Both the position numbers and the translations under genes were made by a program. 48,791 nt of DNA from NCBI RefSeq assembly GCF_014197615.1, contig NZ_JACIFY010000029.1:1-48791 (forward strand), given 5' to 3'. Shown here piece by piece: positions 24,445 to 32,156 of the stretch. The notes below the pieces were generated by a model, which saw only the letters and a program-made list of their open reading frames with translations, had not been told where the DNA came from and did no database searches. The stretch is from Rhizobium esperanzae. GTDB lineage: Bacteria; Pseudomonadota; Alphaproteobacteria; Rhizobiales; Rhizobiaceae. The stretch's first letter is position 1. Every line of letters starts with the position of its first letter.

Positions 24445-25443
24445 ATGCCAAATCGCACTCGCCGTATCGAAATTCTGACCTTCCCTGATAGCCAACTCCT
24501 CGATGTGGCAGGACCGTTGCAGGTCTTTGCAACGGCAAACGATCTGGCAGTGCTCGAGGGCAAACCGAGACCCTATGAGACTGTCGTGGTGGCGGAATGC
24601 GCTGAGGTGAAAACATCGGCGGGCCTCGCTTTGGCAACCTCGCCGCTGCCGTCGACAGATACGCCGTTGGACACGCTTGTCGTGGCGGGAGGCTGGGGTG
24701 TCAATGCGGCTTGTGAAAACCGCGATCTGGTGGAATGGGTCAAATGCCGCTCGAAGGCGGCGCGGCGCACCGCTTCCGTTTGCAGCGGTGCATTTTTGCT
24801 GGCGACAGCCGGATTGCTCGACGGACGGCGTATCGTCACGCACTGGCAGCGTTGCGCGGAATTCGCGAAACGCTTTCCGCTGGTTCGCCTCGATCCCGAC
24901 CCTATTTTTATCCGTGATGGCGACATGTGGACATCGGCTGGCGTGACAGCGGGGATCGACCTTGCCTTAGCGCTCATCGAGATCGACCTGGGTCGGAGGG
25001 CAGCGCTCGCTGTTGGGAGGCAGTTGGTGGTTTTTCTGAAGCGACCGGGGGGACAGTCGCAATTCAGCACCGTCTTCTCGCTGCAGGAAAATGACGGGCG
25101 TTTCGACCAACTGCACGCATGGATCATCGAAAATCTGAGCGGCCCGTTGCCGCTGGCGGCACTCGCCGAGCGGGTCAACATGAGTTCTCGCAGTTTTTCG
25201 CGGCATTATCGGCAGGCAACAGGGCTGACGCCAGCCCGCGCGATCGAAGACATACGGATCGAAACCGCCCGACGCCTGCTGGATGAAGGCCAGTCCGTTG
25301 CCAGGGTCTCCAGGCGTTGTGGTTTCGGGTCGGAGGAAACCATGAGAAGGGTATTCCTGCGCCACTTCGGCACCAGCCCAAAAGCCTATCGTGAGCGTTT
25401 CGCCAGGCAGACTCCGCTACGACCCTCCACACCACCCTCATGA
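24445..25443 (+). CDS. GlxA-type AraC-family regulator with DJ-1/PfpI domain
   Basis: A 332-residue regulator. The N-terminal 190 residues form a DJ-1/PfpI-like sensing domain (F-P-D-S-Q-L-L-D-V-A-G-P-L-Q-V-F; S-V-C-S-G-A-F-L-L-A-T-A-G-L-L). The last 100 residues are an AraC HTH pair (L-A-E-R-V-N-M-S-S-R-S-F-S-R-H-Y-R, and V-A-R-V-S-R-R-C-G-F-G-S-E-E-T-M-R-R-V-F), ending with the F-G-T-S-P-K-A-Y-R-E-R-F signature. The ligand is unknown. It is divergent from a single-domain DJ-1 protein with a closely similar elbow and probably controls it. An alternative TTG start at 24415 has GGAG six bases upstream but falls in the inverted repeat. Confidence 0.9.
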   Translation: MPNRTRRIEILTFPDSQLLDVAGPLQVFATANDLAVLEGKPRPYETVVVAECAEVKTSAGLALATSPLPSTDTPLDTLVVAGGWGVNAACENRDLVEWVKCRSKAARRTASVCSGAFLLATAGLLDGRRIVTHWQRCAEFAKRFPLVRLDPDPIFIRDGDMWTSAGVTAGIDLALALIEIDLGRRAALAVGRQLVVFLKRPGGQSQFSTVFSLQENDGRFDQLHAWIIENLSGPLPLAALAERVNMSSRSFSRHYRQATGLTPARAIEDIRIETARRLLDEGQSVARVSRRCGFGSEETMRRVFLRHFGTSPKAYRERFARQTPLRPSTPPS

Positions 25444-25475
25444 AACCTTCTGATCCATAAGCCGTTATCGTGCTT

Positions 25476-27455
25476 ATGACCGGCGCTAAACTTCATCCGA
25501 AATCGGTCGACGGCCCCGAACCGCAGGGTTCCAAGACGTCGACCGAAGAGAAGGCATCGACTGTCGAGGTCGTGCCGCCGCCGGAGGTCAATGAACCCAG
25601 CCCGGAACTCACGCCCGAGGAGGCCGAGCAGGCGCGCAAGAAATATCTGCTCAAACGGTTCTGGATCAGCGCGCGCCGTTACTGGGGCCGCAGCGGCGAG
25701 AGGCTCGCCTGGCCGTGCACACTCGGGCTGCTGGCCCTGATCGGCATCAATGTCGGCTTCCAATATGGGATCAATCGCTGGAACCGGGCAATTTTCGACG
25801 CCATAGAGCGACACGATGCCGGCACCGTCTATTTCCTCAGCGCCGTCTTCCTGCCGCTCGTGCTCGGAACCGTCGCCGTCGTCACCACGCAGGTCGCCCT
25901 TCGCATGATGATCCAGCGCCGCTGGCGGTCCTGGCTGACGACCGCAGTCATCGGCCGCTGGCTGGCAAATGGCCGTTACTATCAGCTGAACCTCATCGGC
26001 GGCGACCACAAGAACCCCGAAGCCCGCATTTCCGAGGATTTGCGGATTGCCACCGAAGCCCCGGTCGATTTCATCGCCGGTGTCATATCGGCCTTTCTCT
26101 CGGCCTCGACCTTTATCATCGTGCTCTGGACGATCGGCGGCGCCCTCACTCTACCGATCGCCGGTTTGACTGCCACCATTCCCGGCTTTCTCGTCGTCAC
26201 CGCCGTCCTCTACGCCGCGATCACCTCCAGCTCGATGGCGGTCATCGGCCGGCATTTCGTCCAGGTCTCCGAGACCAAAAACCAGACGGAAGCCGAATTT
26301 CGCTATACGCTGACGCATGTGCGGGAAAACGGCGAAAGCATCGCCTTGCTCGGCGGTGAAGAGGAGGAGCGCAACGACCTCCACAAGACCTTTGCCAAAG
26401 TGCTCGCGCAATGGGCGCTGCTCGCCCGCCAGCACATGCGCACGACGCTGGTGTCGCATGGATCGATGCTGATAGCGCCTGTCGTGCCGGTGCTGCTGTG
26501 CGCCCCGAAATTTCTCGAAGGCAGCATGAGCCTCGGACAGGTCATGCAGGCGGCCTCCGCTTTCGCCATCGTTCAGGGCGCGTTCGGATGGCTGGTCGAC
26601 AACTATCCCCGTCTTGCCGATTGGAACGCCTGTGCCAGGCGTGTCGCTTCGCTGATGATGTCGCTCGATGGGTTGGAGCGGGCCGAACAGAGCGACGCTC
26701 TCGGACGCATCAAGCATGGTGACACGCAAGGCGAGGCGATGCTCAGCCTCAACGATCTCTCCGTGTCGCTCGATGATGGCACTGCCGTGGTCAAGGAAAC
26801 CCGGGTGGCGATCGAACCCGGCGAGCGGGTGCTGGTGGCCGGTGAATCCGGTTCGGGCAAGAGCACGCTGGTGCGGGCGATCGCCGGTCTCTGGCCGTGG
26901 GGCGAAGGCAGCGTCGATTTCCACCCCGACCGGCGATTGTTCATGTTGCCGCAACGGCCCTATATCCCCTCCGGGACGCTGCGCCGTGCGGTTGCCTATC
27001 CCGGCGCTGCCGATCGCTGGACGGCGGATCAGATCAAGGCGGCCCTCGACAAGGTGGGACTGGATTACCTGAAAGACAGGATCGAGGAAGACGCGCCGTG
27101 GGACCAGACCCTGTCGGGTGGCGAAAAGCAGCGGCTCGCCTTTGCGCGTCTCTTGCTGCACACGCCCGATATCATCGTGCTGGATGAAGCAACCTCGGCG
27201 CTTGATGAGAAGAGCCAGGACCGGATGATGCAGATGGTGATCCATGAATTGCCTGAAGTGACCATCATCAGCGTCGCCCATCGCGTCGAGCTGGAAGCCT
27301 TCCATAGCCGCAAGATCACGCTGGAGCGACGCCGGGGCGGCGCAAAGCTCGTCAGCGATATCGATCTCGTCCCGCGCAAGAGAAAAGGCAACCTGTTTTC
27401 ACGCGTCCTGGAGAACCGCCGCTCCCTGCAGAAGGGCGGCACCAGTTCGAATTAG
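25476..27455 (+). CDS. SbmA/BacA-domain ABC transporter with fused ATPase (BclA/YddA-like)
   Basis: A 659-residue half-size exporter or importer. A charged N-terminal tail of about 70 residues rich in Pro and Glu precedes an SbmA/BacA-type membrane domain (W-R-x-W-L-T, N-P-E-A-R-I-S-E-D-L-R-I-A, E-A-E-F-R-Y-T-L-T-H-V-R-E-N-G-E-S-I-A). An ATPase follows with Walker A G-E-S-G-S-G-K-S-T (about residue 458), signature L-S-G-G-E-K-Q-R, and Walker B I-I-V-L-D-E-A-T-S-A-L-D-E. The N-P-E-A-R-I-S-E-D and F-R-Y-x-L-x-H-V-R-E-N blocks are shared with BacA/SbmA, which take up antimicrobial peptides. Fused forms include BclA of Bradyrhizobium. The start could be ATG 25476 or GTG 25470; no strong ribosome site separates them. 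Confidence 0.88.
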   Translation: MTGAKLHPKSVDGPEPQGSKTSTEEKASTVEVVPPPEVNEPSPELTPEEAEQARKKYLLKRFWISARRYWGRSGERLAWPCTLGLLALIGINVGFQYGINRWNRAIFDAIERHDAGTVYFLSAVFLPLVLGTVAVVTTQVALRMMIQRRWRSWLTTAVIGRWLANGRYYQLNLIGGDHKNPEARISEDLRIATEAPVDFIAGVISAFLSASTFIIVLWTIGGALTLPIAGLTATIPGFLVVTAVLYAAITSSSMAVIGRHFVQVSETKNQTEAEFRYTLTHVRENGESIALLGGEEEERNDLHKTFAKVLAQWALLARQHMRTTLVSHGSMLIAPVVPVLLCAPKFLEGSMSLGQVMQAASAFAIVQGAFGWLVDNYPRLADWNACARRVASLMMSLDGLERAEQSDALGRIKHGDTQGEAMLSLNDLSVSLDDGTAVVKETRVAIEPGERVLVAGESGSGKSTLVRAIAGLWPWGEGSVDFHPDRRLFMLPQRPYIPSGTLRRAVAYPGAADRWTADQIKAALDKVGLDYLKDRIEEDAPWDQTLSGGEKQRLAFARLLLHTPDIIVLDEATSALDEKSQDRMMQMVIHELPEVTIISVAHRVELEAFHSRKITLERRRGGAKLVSDIDLVPRKRKGNLFSRVLENRRSLQKGGTSSN

Positions 27456-27583
27456 GCAGCGCAGCCCCGAATGGAAAGCTAGCGGTTAAAATTTGACGGC
27501 AGCAGACAGGCAAATTCTTGGTAGGAAAAAAGTTCAGTATTATATGCTGGTTATCCAGGTGCTTCAGAGGGTAACTTTGCGCC

Positions 27584-27805
27584 GTGACGCAAGAAAAACC
27601 AACAGTTATCCGCCGCTTGATCTCATTGGTCAAAATCGTATGGACCGTTTCGATCGTCATGACGGCCACAGCCGTGGGCGCCAGCTACGGTTGGCAAAGT
27701 CACGGCTTTGTCGGAGCGTTGGCGCTTGGTTTTGTCGGCCTTGTTGCCGGAGGTTTCCTCAGTTCACCGTCGGTTCTTTTGGACGTGCTGGTAACGCTGT
27801 CTTAA
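27584..27805 (+). CDS. Small membrane protein of unknown function
   Basis: A 73-residue product starting at GTG. It has a basic N-terminus and two hydrophobic segments (about residues 17-36 and 43-70) rich in Gly and Ala, as expected for a small inner-membrane protein. No family is recognised. No good ribosome site is placed before the GTG, so coding is plausible but not certain. It lies in a 449-bp gap between two convergent genes; another overlapping frame (27493-27984) has an unlikely composition. Confidence 0.4.
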   Translation: MTQEKPTVIRRLISLVKIVWTVSIVMTATAVGASYGWQSHGFVGALALGFVGLVAGGFLSSPSVLLDVLVTLS

Positions 27806-27904
27806 ACGCCTTTTCGACCTCGCTCTCGAACCTCTGCCTTGTCAGACAATCTTGTCGACGGCGAGCGGCGTCGAGACGCCCGTTTTCGCTCTCGCTGATC
27901 CCGC

Positions 27905-29395
27905 TCAATGCGAAGCGGCCTCGCTTGCGACCGCCGCCTCTTCGCGCTTCCAGCCATGGCCGACCGGGATCAGCCAGGTGGTGAAGAAGGTCAGCACCGC
28001 GACGACGACCACGCCCCAGAAGCTCCAGTGCAGCGCCGCATCGAAGACGGCGCGGATTGCCGGATCGGCGGCGAGCGCCGAGAGCCCGGTCGGCTGGTTG
28101 AGCGCCTCATGCAGGCCCGCTGCCGCCTCACCGCTCGCATAGTGGTTGATGCCGGCGTTCAGGATCGCGCCGAGCACGGTGGCGCCGAGCGTATTGCCGA
28201 GGCTGCGGGCAAAGATGATCGAGGCGGTGGCGCTGCCGCGCATCGACCATTCGACGCTGTCCTGCACCAGCACGATGCTGGTCAAGCTGATCAGACCCAT
28301 GCCGAAGCCCATGAAGAAGGAACCGACGCCGGCAAGGGCGGGCGAACTTTCCGGCGTCAGAAACAAGAGGAAGCAGGCGCCGAAGGGAAACATCAGGCTG
28401 CCGACGCGCAGTGTGCGGCGAATGCCGAAAGCCCTGTAGAAGCGGCTGGAGAGCATAACCGCCAAAGGCCAGCCGACGACCAGCATGGTGAGCGTGAAGC
28501 CGGCAACGATCGGTGAGCGGCCGAGCACGCCCTGCACATAGATCGGCAGGATGGTGGAAAGCCCGATCAGCGCCATGCCGGCGAGCAGCGTTGCCGCATT
28601 GCTGGTGGCGATCAGCCTTCGGCTCCAGAGCGGGATCGAAATGATCGGCTCCGGCGCCCGCTTTTCCTGCGCGAGGAAGAGAATGCCGGCGACCACGAAG
28701 ACGGCGAAAAGTGAAATCAGGATCCAGGCGCCGGCATCGGTCTCCGTCAGCATGACGAGCAGCGCCACGATCGAGATAGAAAACAGCAGCGCGCCGAGGT
28801 AATCGATCTTCGCCTGCTTGTGCGCCACCTCTTCTTTCAAAAAGATCATGAAGGCGATGATCGAGAGAATGCCGATCGGCAGGTTGATCCAGAAGATCCA
28901 GGCCCAGGAAATATTGTCGACGATGATGCCGCCGGCGAGCGGCCCGACGACGGCAGATGTCGCCCAGACGGTCGCCATCGCGCCCTGCACCCGGCCGCGC
29001 TCCTCGAGCTTGAAGAGATCGCCGATGATCGTCATCGTCACCGGCTGGATGGCGCCGGCGCCCAGCCCCTGCAGCAGCCGGAACAGCACCAGCGACATCA
29101 TCGACCAGGCAAAGCCGCAGAGCAAAGAGCCGGCGAGGAAGATCAGGATGCCACCGATCAGCACCGGCTTGCGCCCGAAAATATCGGAAAGCTTGCCGTA
29201 GATCACGGTCGTCGTCGACTGCGCCAGCAGGAAGGCCGAAAACACCCAGCTGTAATAGGAAAAGCCGCCGAGCTGCCCGACGATGCGCGGCATGGCGGTT
29301 GCCACGATCGTCGCCTCGATCGCCACCATGAAGGTGGCGAGCATGATGGTGGCGACGACAAGCACGCGGTTCGAGCGATGCGCTGCATTCGACAT
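27905..29395 (-). CDS. DHA2-family MFS multidrug exporter
   Basis: A 496-residue membrane protein of the 14-segment EmrB/QacA group (DHA2). The N-terminal A-I-E-A-T-I-V-A-T-A-M-P-R-I is motif D1-like, G-K-L-S-D-I-F-G-R-K-P is the loop 2-3 motif A, and the R-L-L-Q-G-L-G-A-G-A-I-Q-P region fits motif B. Such proteins expel drugs or other hydrophobic compounds using the proton gradient. There is no adjacent membrane-fusion gene, so it may work alone across the inner membrane. The start is ATG at 29395 after GAGGATCG. The natural substrate is unknown; plant phenolics are a reasonable guess in a rhizobium. Confidence 0.9.
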   Translation of the reverse strand: MSNAAHRSNRVLVVATIMLATFMVAIEATIVATAMPRIVGQLGGFSYYSWVFSAFLLAQSTTTVIYGKLSDIFGRKPVLIGGILIFLAGSLLCGFAWSMMSLVLFRLLQGLGAGAIQPVTMTIIGDLFKLEERGRVQGAMATVWATSAVVGPLAGGIIVDNISWAWIFWINLPIGILSIIAFMIFLKEEVAHKQAKIDYLGALLFSISIVALLVMLTETDAGAWILISLFAVFVVAGILFLAQEKRAPEPIISIPLWSRRLIATSNAATLLAGMALIGLSTILPIYVQGVLGRSPIVAGFTLTMLVVGWPLAVMLSSRFYRAFGIRRTLRVGSLMFPFGACFLLFLTPESSPALAGVGSFFMGFGMGLISLTSIVLVQDSVEWSMRGSATASIIFARSLGNTLGATVLGAILNAGINHYASGEAAAGLHEALNQPTGLSALAADPAIRAVFDAALHWSFWGVVVVAVLTFFTTWLIPVGHGWKREEAAVASEAASH

Positions 29396-29626
29396 GACGA
29401 TCCTCTTCGGGTGCTCCGCGGACGCCGGAATACGGCAGGCTGGCTGGGTGTGGGATAATGCGCCAAGTGCGGAGTGACGTGTAGTTTTACGTCCGCAGTC
29501 GCGAGTCGTAAAGCCGTTCCCGCGGCAGCCGTTATTTTCGTCCGATGTGGGAGCGGCCGAAGCGAAGGCCCCGGCGCCTTCGCCCGGAGCCTCATTTCGT
29601 CAGAAAGTCAGGGGGCCCATCCGCCC

Positions 29627-30007
29627 TCATTGCGGGCAGGCCTCGCCGCCCGACCCGCCGCCATCCGCGGAACCGGCGGTGCAATTCGGCGTCGGCTGCA
29701 GATCCGGATTGACCCCACCGGGATTGATCGTGCTGCGGCCGCGATTGAGCTCGACCCCGCCATTGCCACTGGTGCTGCCGGTCGTGCCGGGATCGGTGCC
29801 GACGGAACCGCTGCCCTGCGAATTGGTGCCGGTAGAGCCGGTGCCAGCCGAACCGGTGCCGGCGGAACCACCGCCCGAATTCCCCGATCCGATAACCGGC
29901 GCCACCGAAAGCCGCCCACTGGAATCCGCCCCGCCCGCCGCCTGCGCCAGCGCCGGGCCGGCAAGGCCGATGGAAAGCAGCGATATCGCGATGAATTTGC
30001 AGGACAT
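29627..30007 (-). CDS. Glycine/serine-rich secreted protein
   Basis: A 126-residue protein with a signal peptide (M-S-C-K-F, hydrophobic core, cleavage near A-L-A-Q-A). The mature part is dominated by Gly, Ser, Thr and Asn, with short repeats of the type A-G-T-G-S-A-G-T-G-S-T-G-T. Two Cys lie near the C-terminus (P-N-C-T-A and E-A-C-P-Q) and may form one disulfide. The start is ATG at 30007, six bases after GGAG; upstream ATG codons lack such a site. No domain is recognised. It is likely an extracytoplasmic, disordered protein, and similar small glycine-rich secreted proteins are common in rhizobia. Confidence 0.65.
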   Translation of the reverse strand: MSCKFIAISLLSIGLAGPALAQAAGGADSSGRLSVAPVIGSGNSGGGSAGTGSAGTGSTGTNSQGSGSVGTDPGTTGSTSGNGGVELNRGRSTINPGGVNPDLQPTPNCTAGSADGGGSGGEACPQ

Positions 30008-30277
30008 GATTTTCTCCATGCTTGTTGTCACAGGGAGAAACCAGTTCGGTAGTAGCATGTTCCTGTCGCGGTTGTTGTCTTCACGGTCGTTTGATCGGGG
30101 CGGAAACCTCGATGCGCAACTGCTGGTGGCGTGGCTCGGTTGTATCCAAGCAGAACGCGTCGAGCAGCTATCGTAGCGTTAAAACGGGAATGTGGGCGGG
30201 ACAAGCGGGCTATCAAGGCTCGAAATCTGTTTAAACCCCGGAGCGGCCTCAGCTTCGAATCATGCGGCCGGTACTTG

Positions 30278-30598
30278 CTAAGCAGATCGGCGCTCGTCCT
30301 CGCGCGCCGAAGCATCCACGGGCGTCGCTGTCAGCTTGTATCCGAGAGCTGCAGCTACACCGATGAGCGTCGAGAGCTTTGGGTCGCCTTTTTCACTCAG
30401 AGATTTGTACAGAGCCTCACGGGTAACGCCGGCATTCCGGGCGACTTGTGACATGCCACGAGCTTTTGCAACGACACCCAATGCGTGCGCAATATAACCA
30501 GCATCCCCGCTCTCGAATGCATCTTCAATGAGATGAGTCTGAGATTCTTCGGTATCCAGAAATTCGGTTGCGTCGAACGGTACGATTTCGAGTGGCAT
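30278..30598 (-). CDS. HigA-type antitoxin (addiction module HTH protein)
   Basis: A 106-residue antitoxin. The C-terminal two thirds is an HTH of the addiction-module type with I-A-H-A-L-G-V-V-A-K-A-R-G-M-S-Q-V-A-R-N-A-G-V-T-R-E-A-L-Y-K-S-L-S and the family ending L-S-T-L-I-G-V-A-A-A-L-G-Y-K-L-T. The N-terminus M-P-L-E-I-V-P-F-D-A-T-E-F-L-D is the usual part that wraps the toxin. It starts one base after the toxin stop, with AAGGAG overlapping the toxin end. It should neutralise the toxin and repress the shared promoter. Confidence 0.88.
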   Translation of the reverse strand: MPLEIVPFDATEFLDTEESQTHLIEDAFESGDAGYIAHALGVVAKARGMSQVARNAGVTREALYKSLSEKGDPKLSTLIGVAAALGYKLTATPVDASAREDERRSA

Positions 30599-30599
30599 C

Positions 30600-31055
30600 T
30601 CATATCTCCTTGGACATTTCGATTGCTCGCTTAATGTCCCGCTCCTGGCTGTCCTTGTCGCCCCCACACAGAAGAATAACGACAACGTGCCCCTGCATTG
30701 CAAAATACAAACGATACCCAGGACCGTAGTCGAGCCTCAATTCCCCGATGCCATCGAAGAACTTGTGGTCTCCCAAATTGCCGGCCTCCGCACGAACGAT
30801 GCGCGTGACAATACGGTCCCTTGCATTCCGGTCCTTCAGTTTGCGCAGCCATTTCCGGAATTCGCTTGTCTGAAGGACTGTGTATTTCTGTGAACTATAA
30901 TTAACGCCCTGTCGGGAATAGTCAACTTTTTGTTGATCGGAGGTTCGGCCGCCGGGGTGTTCGCCGGCAGGTCGCGGCTGCTTGGCAACCGGTTCCTCTA
31001 TTTCGCCAAATATTGCGGCGGGCAGCTTTTCTTCAGGTGTTTCGTCTGAGGCCAT
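30600..31055 (-). CDS. RelE/ParE-superfamily toxin with unusual N-terminal extension
   Basis: The last 95 residues are a clear addiction-module killer protein: T-S-E-F-R-K-W-L-R-K-L-K-D-R, then G-E-L-R-L-D-Y-G-P-G-Y-R-L-Y-F, then L-L-C-G-G-D-K-D-S-Q. Such toxins are usually about 95-100 residues. Here the nearest in-frame ATG (31055) adds about 55 charged, Pro-rich residues with no known domain, and no ATG, GTG or TTG lies closer. An in-frame TTG at 31085 would add ten more. A promoter-like TTGACT with an AT-rich -10 sits inside the extension (30896-30925). The true start is unresolved; an unusual start codon or a decayed N-terminus are both possible. Confidence 0.75.
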   Translation of the reverse strand: MASDETPEEKLPAAIFGEIEEPVAKQPRPAGEHPGGRTSDQQKVDYSRQGVNYSSQKYTVLQTSEFRKWLRKLKDRNARDRIVTRIVRAEAGNLGDHKFFDGIGELRLDYGPGYRLYFAMQGHVVVILLCGGDKDSQERDIKRAIEMSKEI

Positions 31056-31151
31056 TGGCGTATCCAATAGCAGAGTCGCTTCCAAGGATACAGCTGATAT
31101 GCGACCCGCTCAATTGCGTTCTAACGACTGAAGCGAAGGCGGCACTTTGAC

Positions 31152-31190
31152 GGCCGAAGCATGCGGCCTGCGATTTGCGTGGCGCTGATA
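31152..31190. repeat. Direct repeat, left copy (36 of 39 identical to 32043-32081)
   Basis: Begins GGCCGAAGCATGCGGCC and continues with CGATTTGC and TGGCGCTGATA blocks. The second copy lies 7 bp beyond the 5' end of tRNA-Thr. The pair brackets the secreted orphan gene and the tRNA. Confidence 0.7.
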
Positions 31191-31312
31191 TAGGCGATCG
31201 TTTGATGCACAAAAGAGCCGAAGCGGGATAAGAGGGACTGCATCATCTTTTGCCCATCAAATCGGCAAGGTGAGTGAAGCGCGAGTCTATGGCGCTGTTG
31301 CACCGCCACCCG

Positions 31313-31786
31313 TCATTCGTCATCCATCAAATGAAACTCCCGCGCTGCCTGAGGGCAGAGAAGGCTGAACTGCTCGATCAGCGGCGGCATCCCCGAAGCG
31401 CACGAGACGTCTGAATTCTCCGGTAGCGGGAAAGTGACACTCTGCGGTGTTCCGGCAGAAGGTTCGAAGGAGAGCGTGCCTTCGCTGCAATTGGCGGTGG
31501 AGCGGAAAGTGTCTTCCCCATTCTCCTTCGTGTACATCGCCACGCACTGCTTGACGGTCAGTTTGCCGCCATGGGCTTTTGTCTCCCATCCCGGGTCTCG
31601 CTTGCAATATTCCTGGAAGTCGGCCCGAGTGAGCTTGCCTTCCATCACTGCATTGCTTGTATCGGTGCCGGTCTTGCTGACGAGCGTTCCGTTCCATCCG
31701 GCACAGGAGGCGAGGGGAAAGTCTTTTGCCTGCGCAGCGGACAGGGTAAGTGTGAAAAGCGCGATGCTGAAAAGCGATGTCCGCAT
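31313..31786 (-). CDS. Secreted protein of unknown function
   Basis: A 157-residue protein with a signal peptide (M-R-T-S-L-F-S-I-A-L-F, cleavage near A-Q-A-K-D). The mature part has at least five Cys, including L-A-S-C-A-G-W-N-G, E-Y-C-K-R-D-P-G-W-E and V-K-Q-C-V-A-M-Y, suggesting a periplasmic or secreted disulfide-bonded fold. No family is recognised. The ATG at 31786 follows GGAGGATCT, a strong ribosome site. The gene stands alone between a direct repeat on its left and tRNA-Thr on its right. Confidence 0.75.
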   Translation of the reverse strand: MRTSLFSIALFTLTLSAAQAKDFPLASCAGWNGTLVSKTGTDTSNAVMEGKLTRADFQEYCKRDPGWETKAHGGKLTVKQCVAMYTKENGEDTFRSTANCSEGTLSFEPSAGTPQSVTFPLPENSDVSCASGMPPLIEQFSLLCPQAAREFHLMDDE

Positions 31787-31959
31787 AGATCCTCCCAATT
31801 GCCAAACCTGCTCGCGTTCGATCGATATCGGTCACGCATATGTCGACGAAGGGCAGCCCAGCCGCCTTGAGTGAAGAAGCCCTCAAGCCGTTGACGCTTT
31901 CCCTGACGACTCGCCAAGGCCAGTCTAAAGGTGGATGCAGAATTTTAAGAGAGGAAAAA

Positions 31960-32035
31960 TGGTGCCGCTTGCAGGACTCGAACCTGCGACCCCATCATTA
32001 CGAATGATGTGCTCTACCACCTGAGCTAAAGCGGC
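31960..32035 (-). tRNA. tRNA-Thr (anticodon CGT)
   Basis: A complete 76-base cloverleaf on the minus strand. The acceptor stem is GCCGCTT/AAGCGGC, the D-arm GCTC/GAGC, the anticodon stem CATCA/TGATG with loop TTCGTAA, the T-arm GCAGG/CCTGC with TTCGAGT, and the discriminator A is followed by an encoded CCA. Confidence 0.97.
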
Positions 32036-32042
32036 ATCTCAG

Positions 32043-32081
32043 GGCCGAAGCATGCGGCCCACGATTTGCATGGCGCTGATA
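32043..32081. repeat. Direct repeat, right copy
   Basis: Matches 36 of 39 positions of 31152-31190. It lies just upstream of the tRNA-Thr gene, between it and the nitronate monooxygenase gene. Confidence 0.7.
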
Positions 32082-32156
32082 CAGCCATTGTCCGAAGATT
32101 TCAAGCGCCCTGTCATGCCTTTGGCAAAAAAGAGGGAAGGGCCGGGAAGGCGCGCC

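Noticed and set aside
27493..27984. 163-codon frame overlapping the small membrane protein
   Set aside because: Arg/Ser/Pro-rich composition with no domain, and it extends into the end of the MFS gene on the other strand.
32043..32081. Integrase attachment site at tRNA-Thr
   Set aside because: The repeated sequence lies at the 5' side of the tRNA and does not copy its 3' end, and no integrase gene is nearby.
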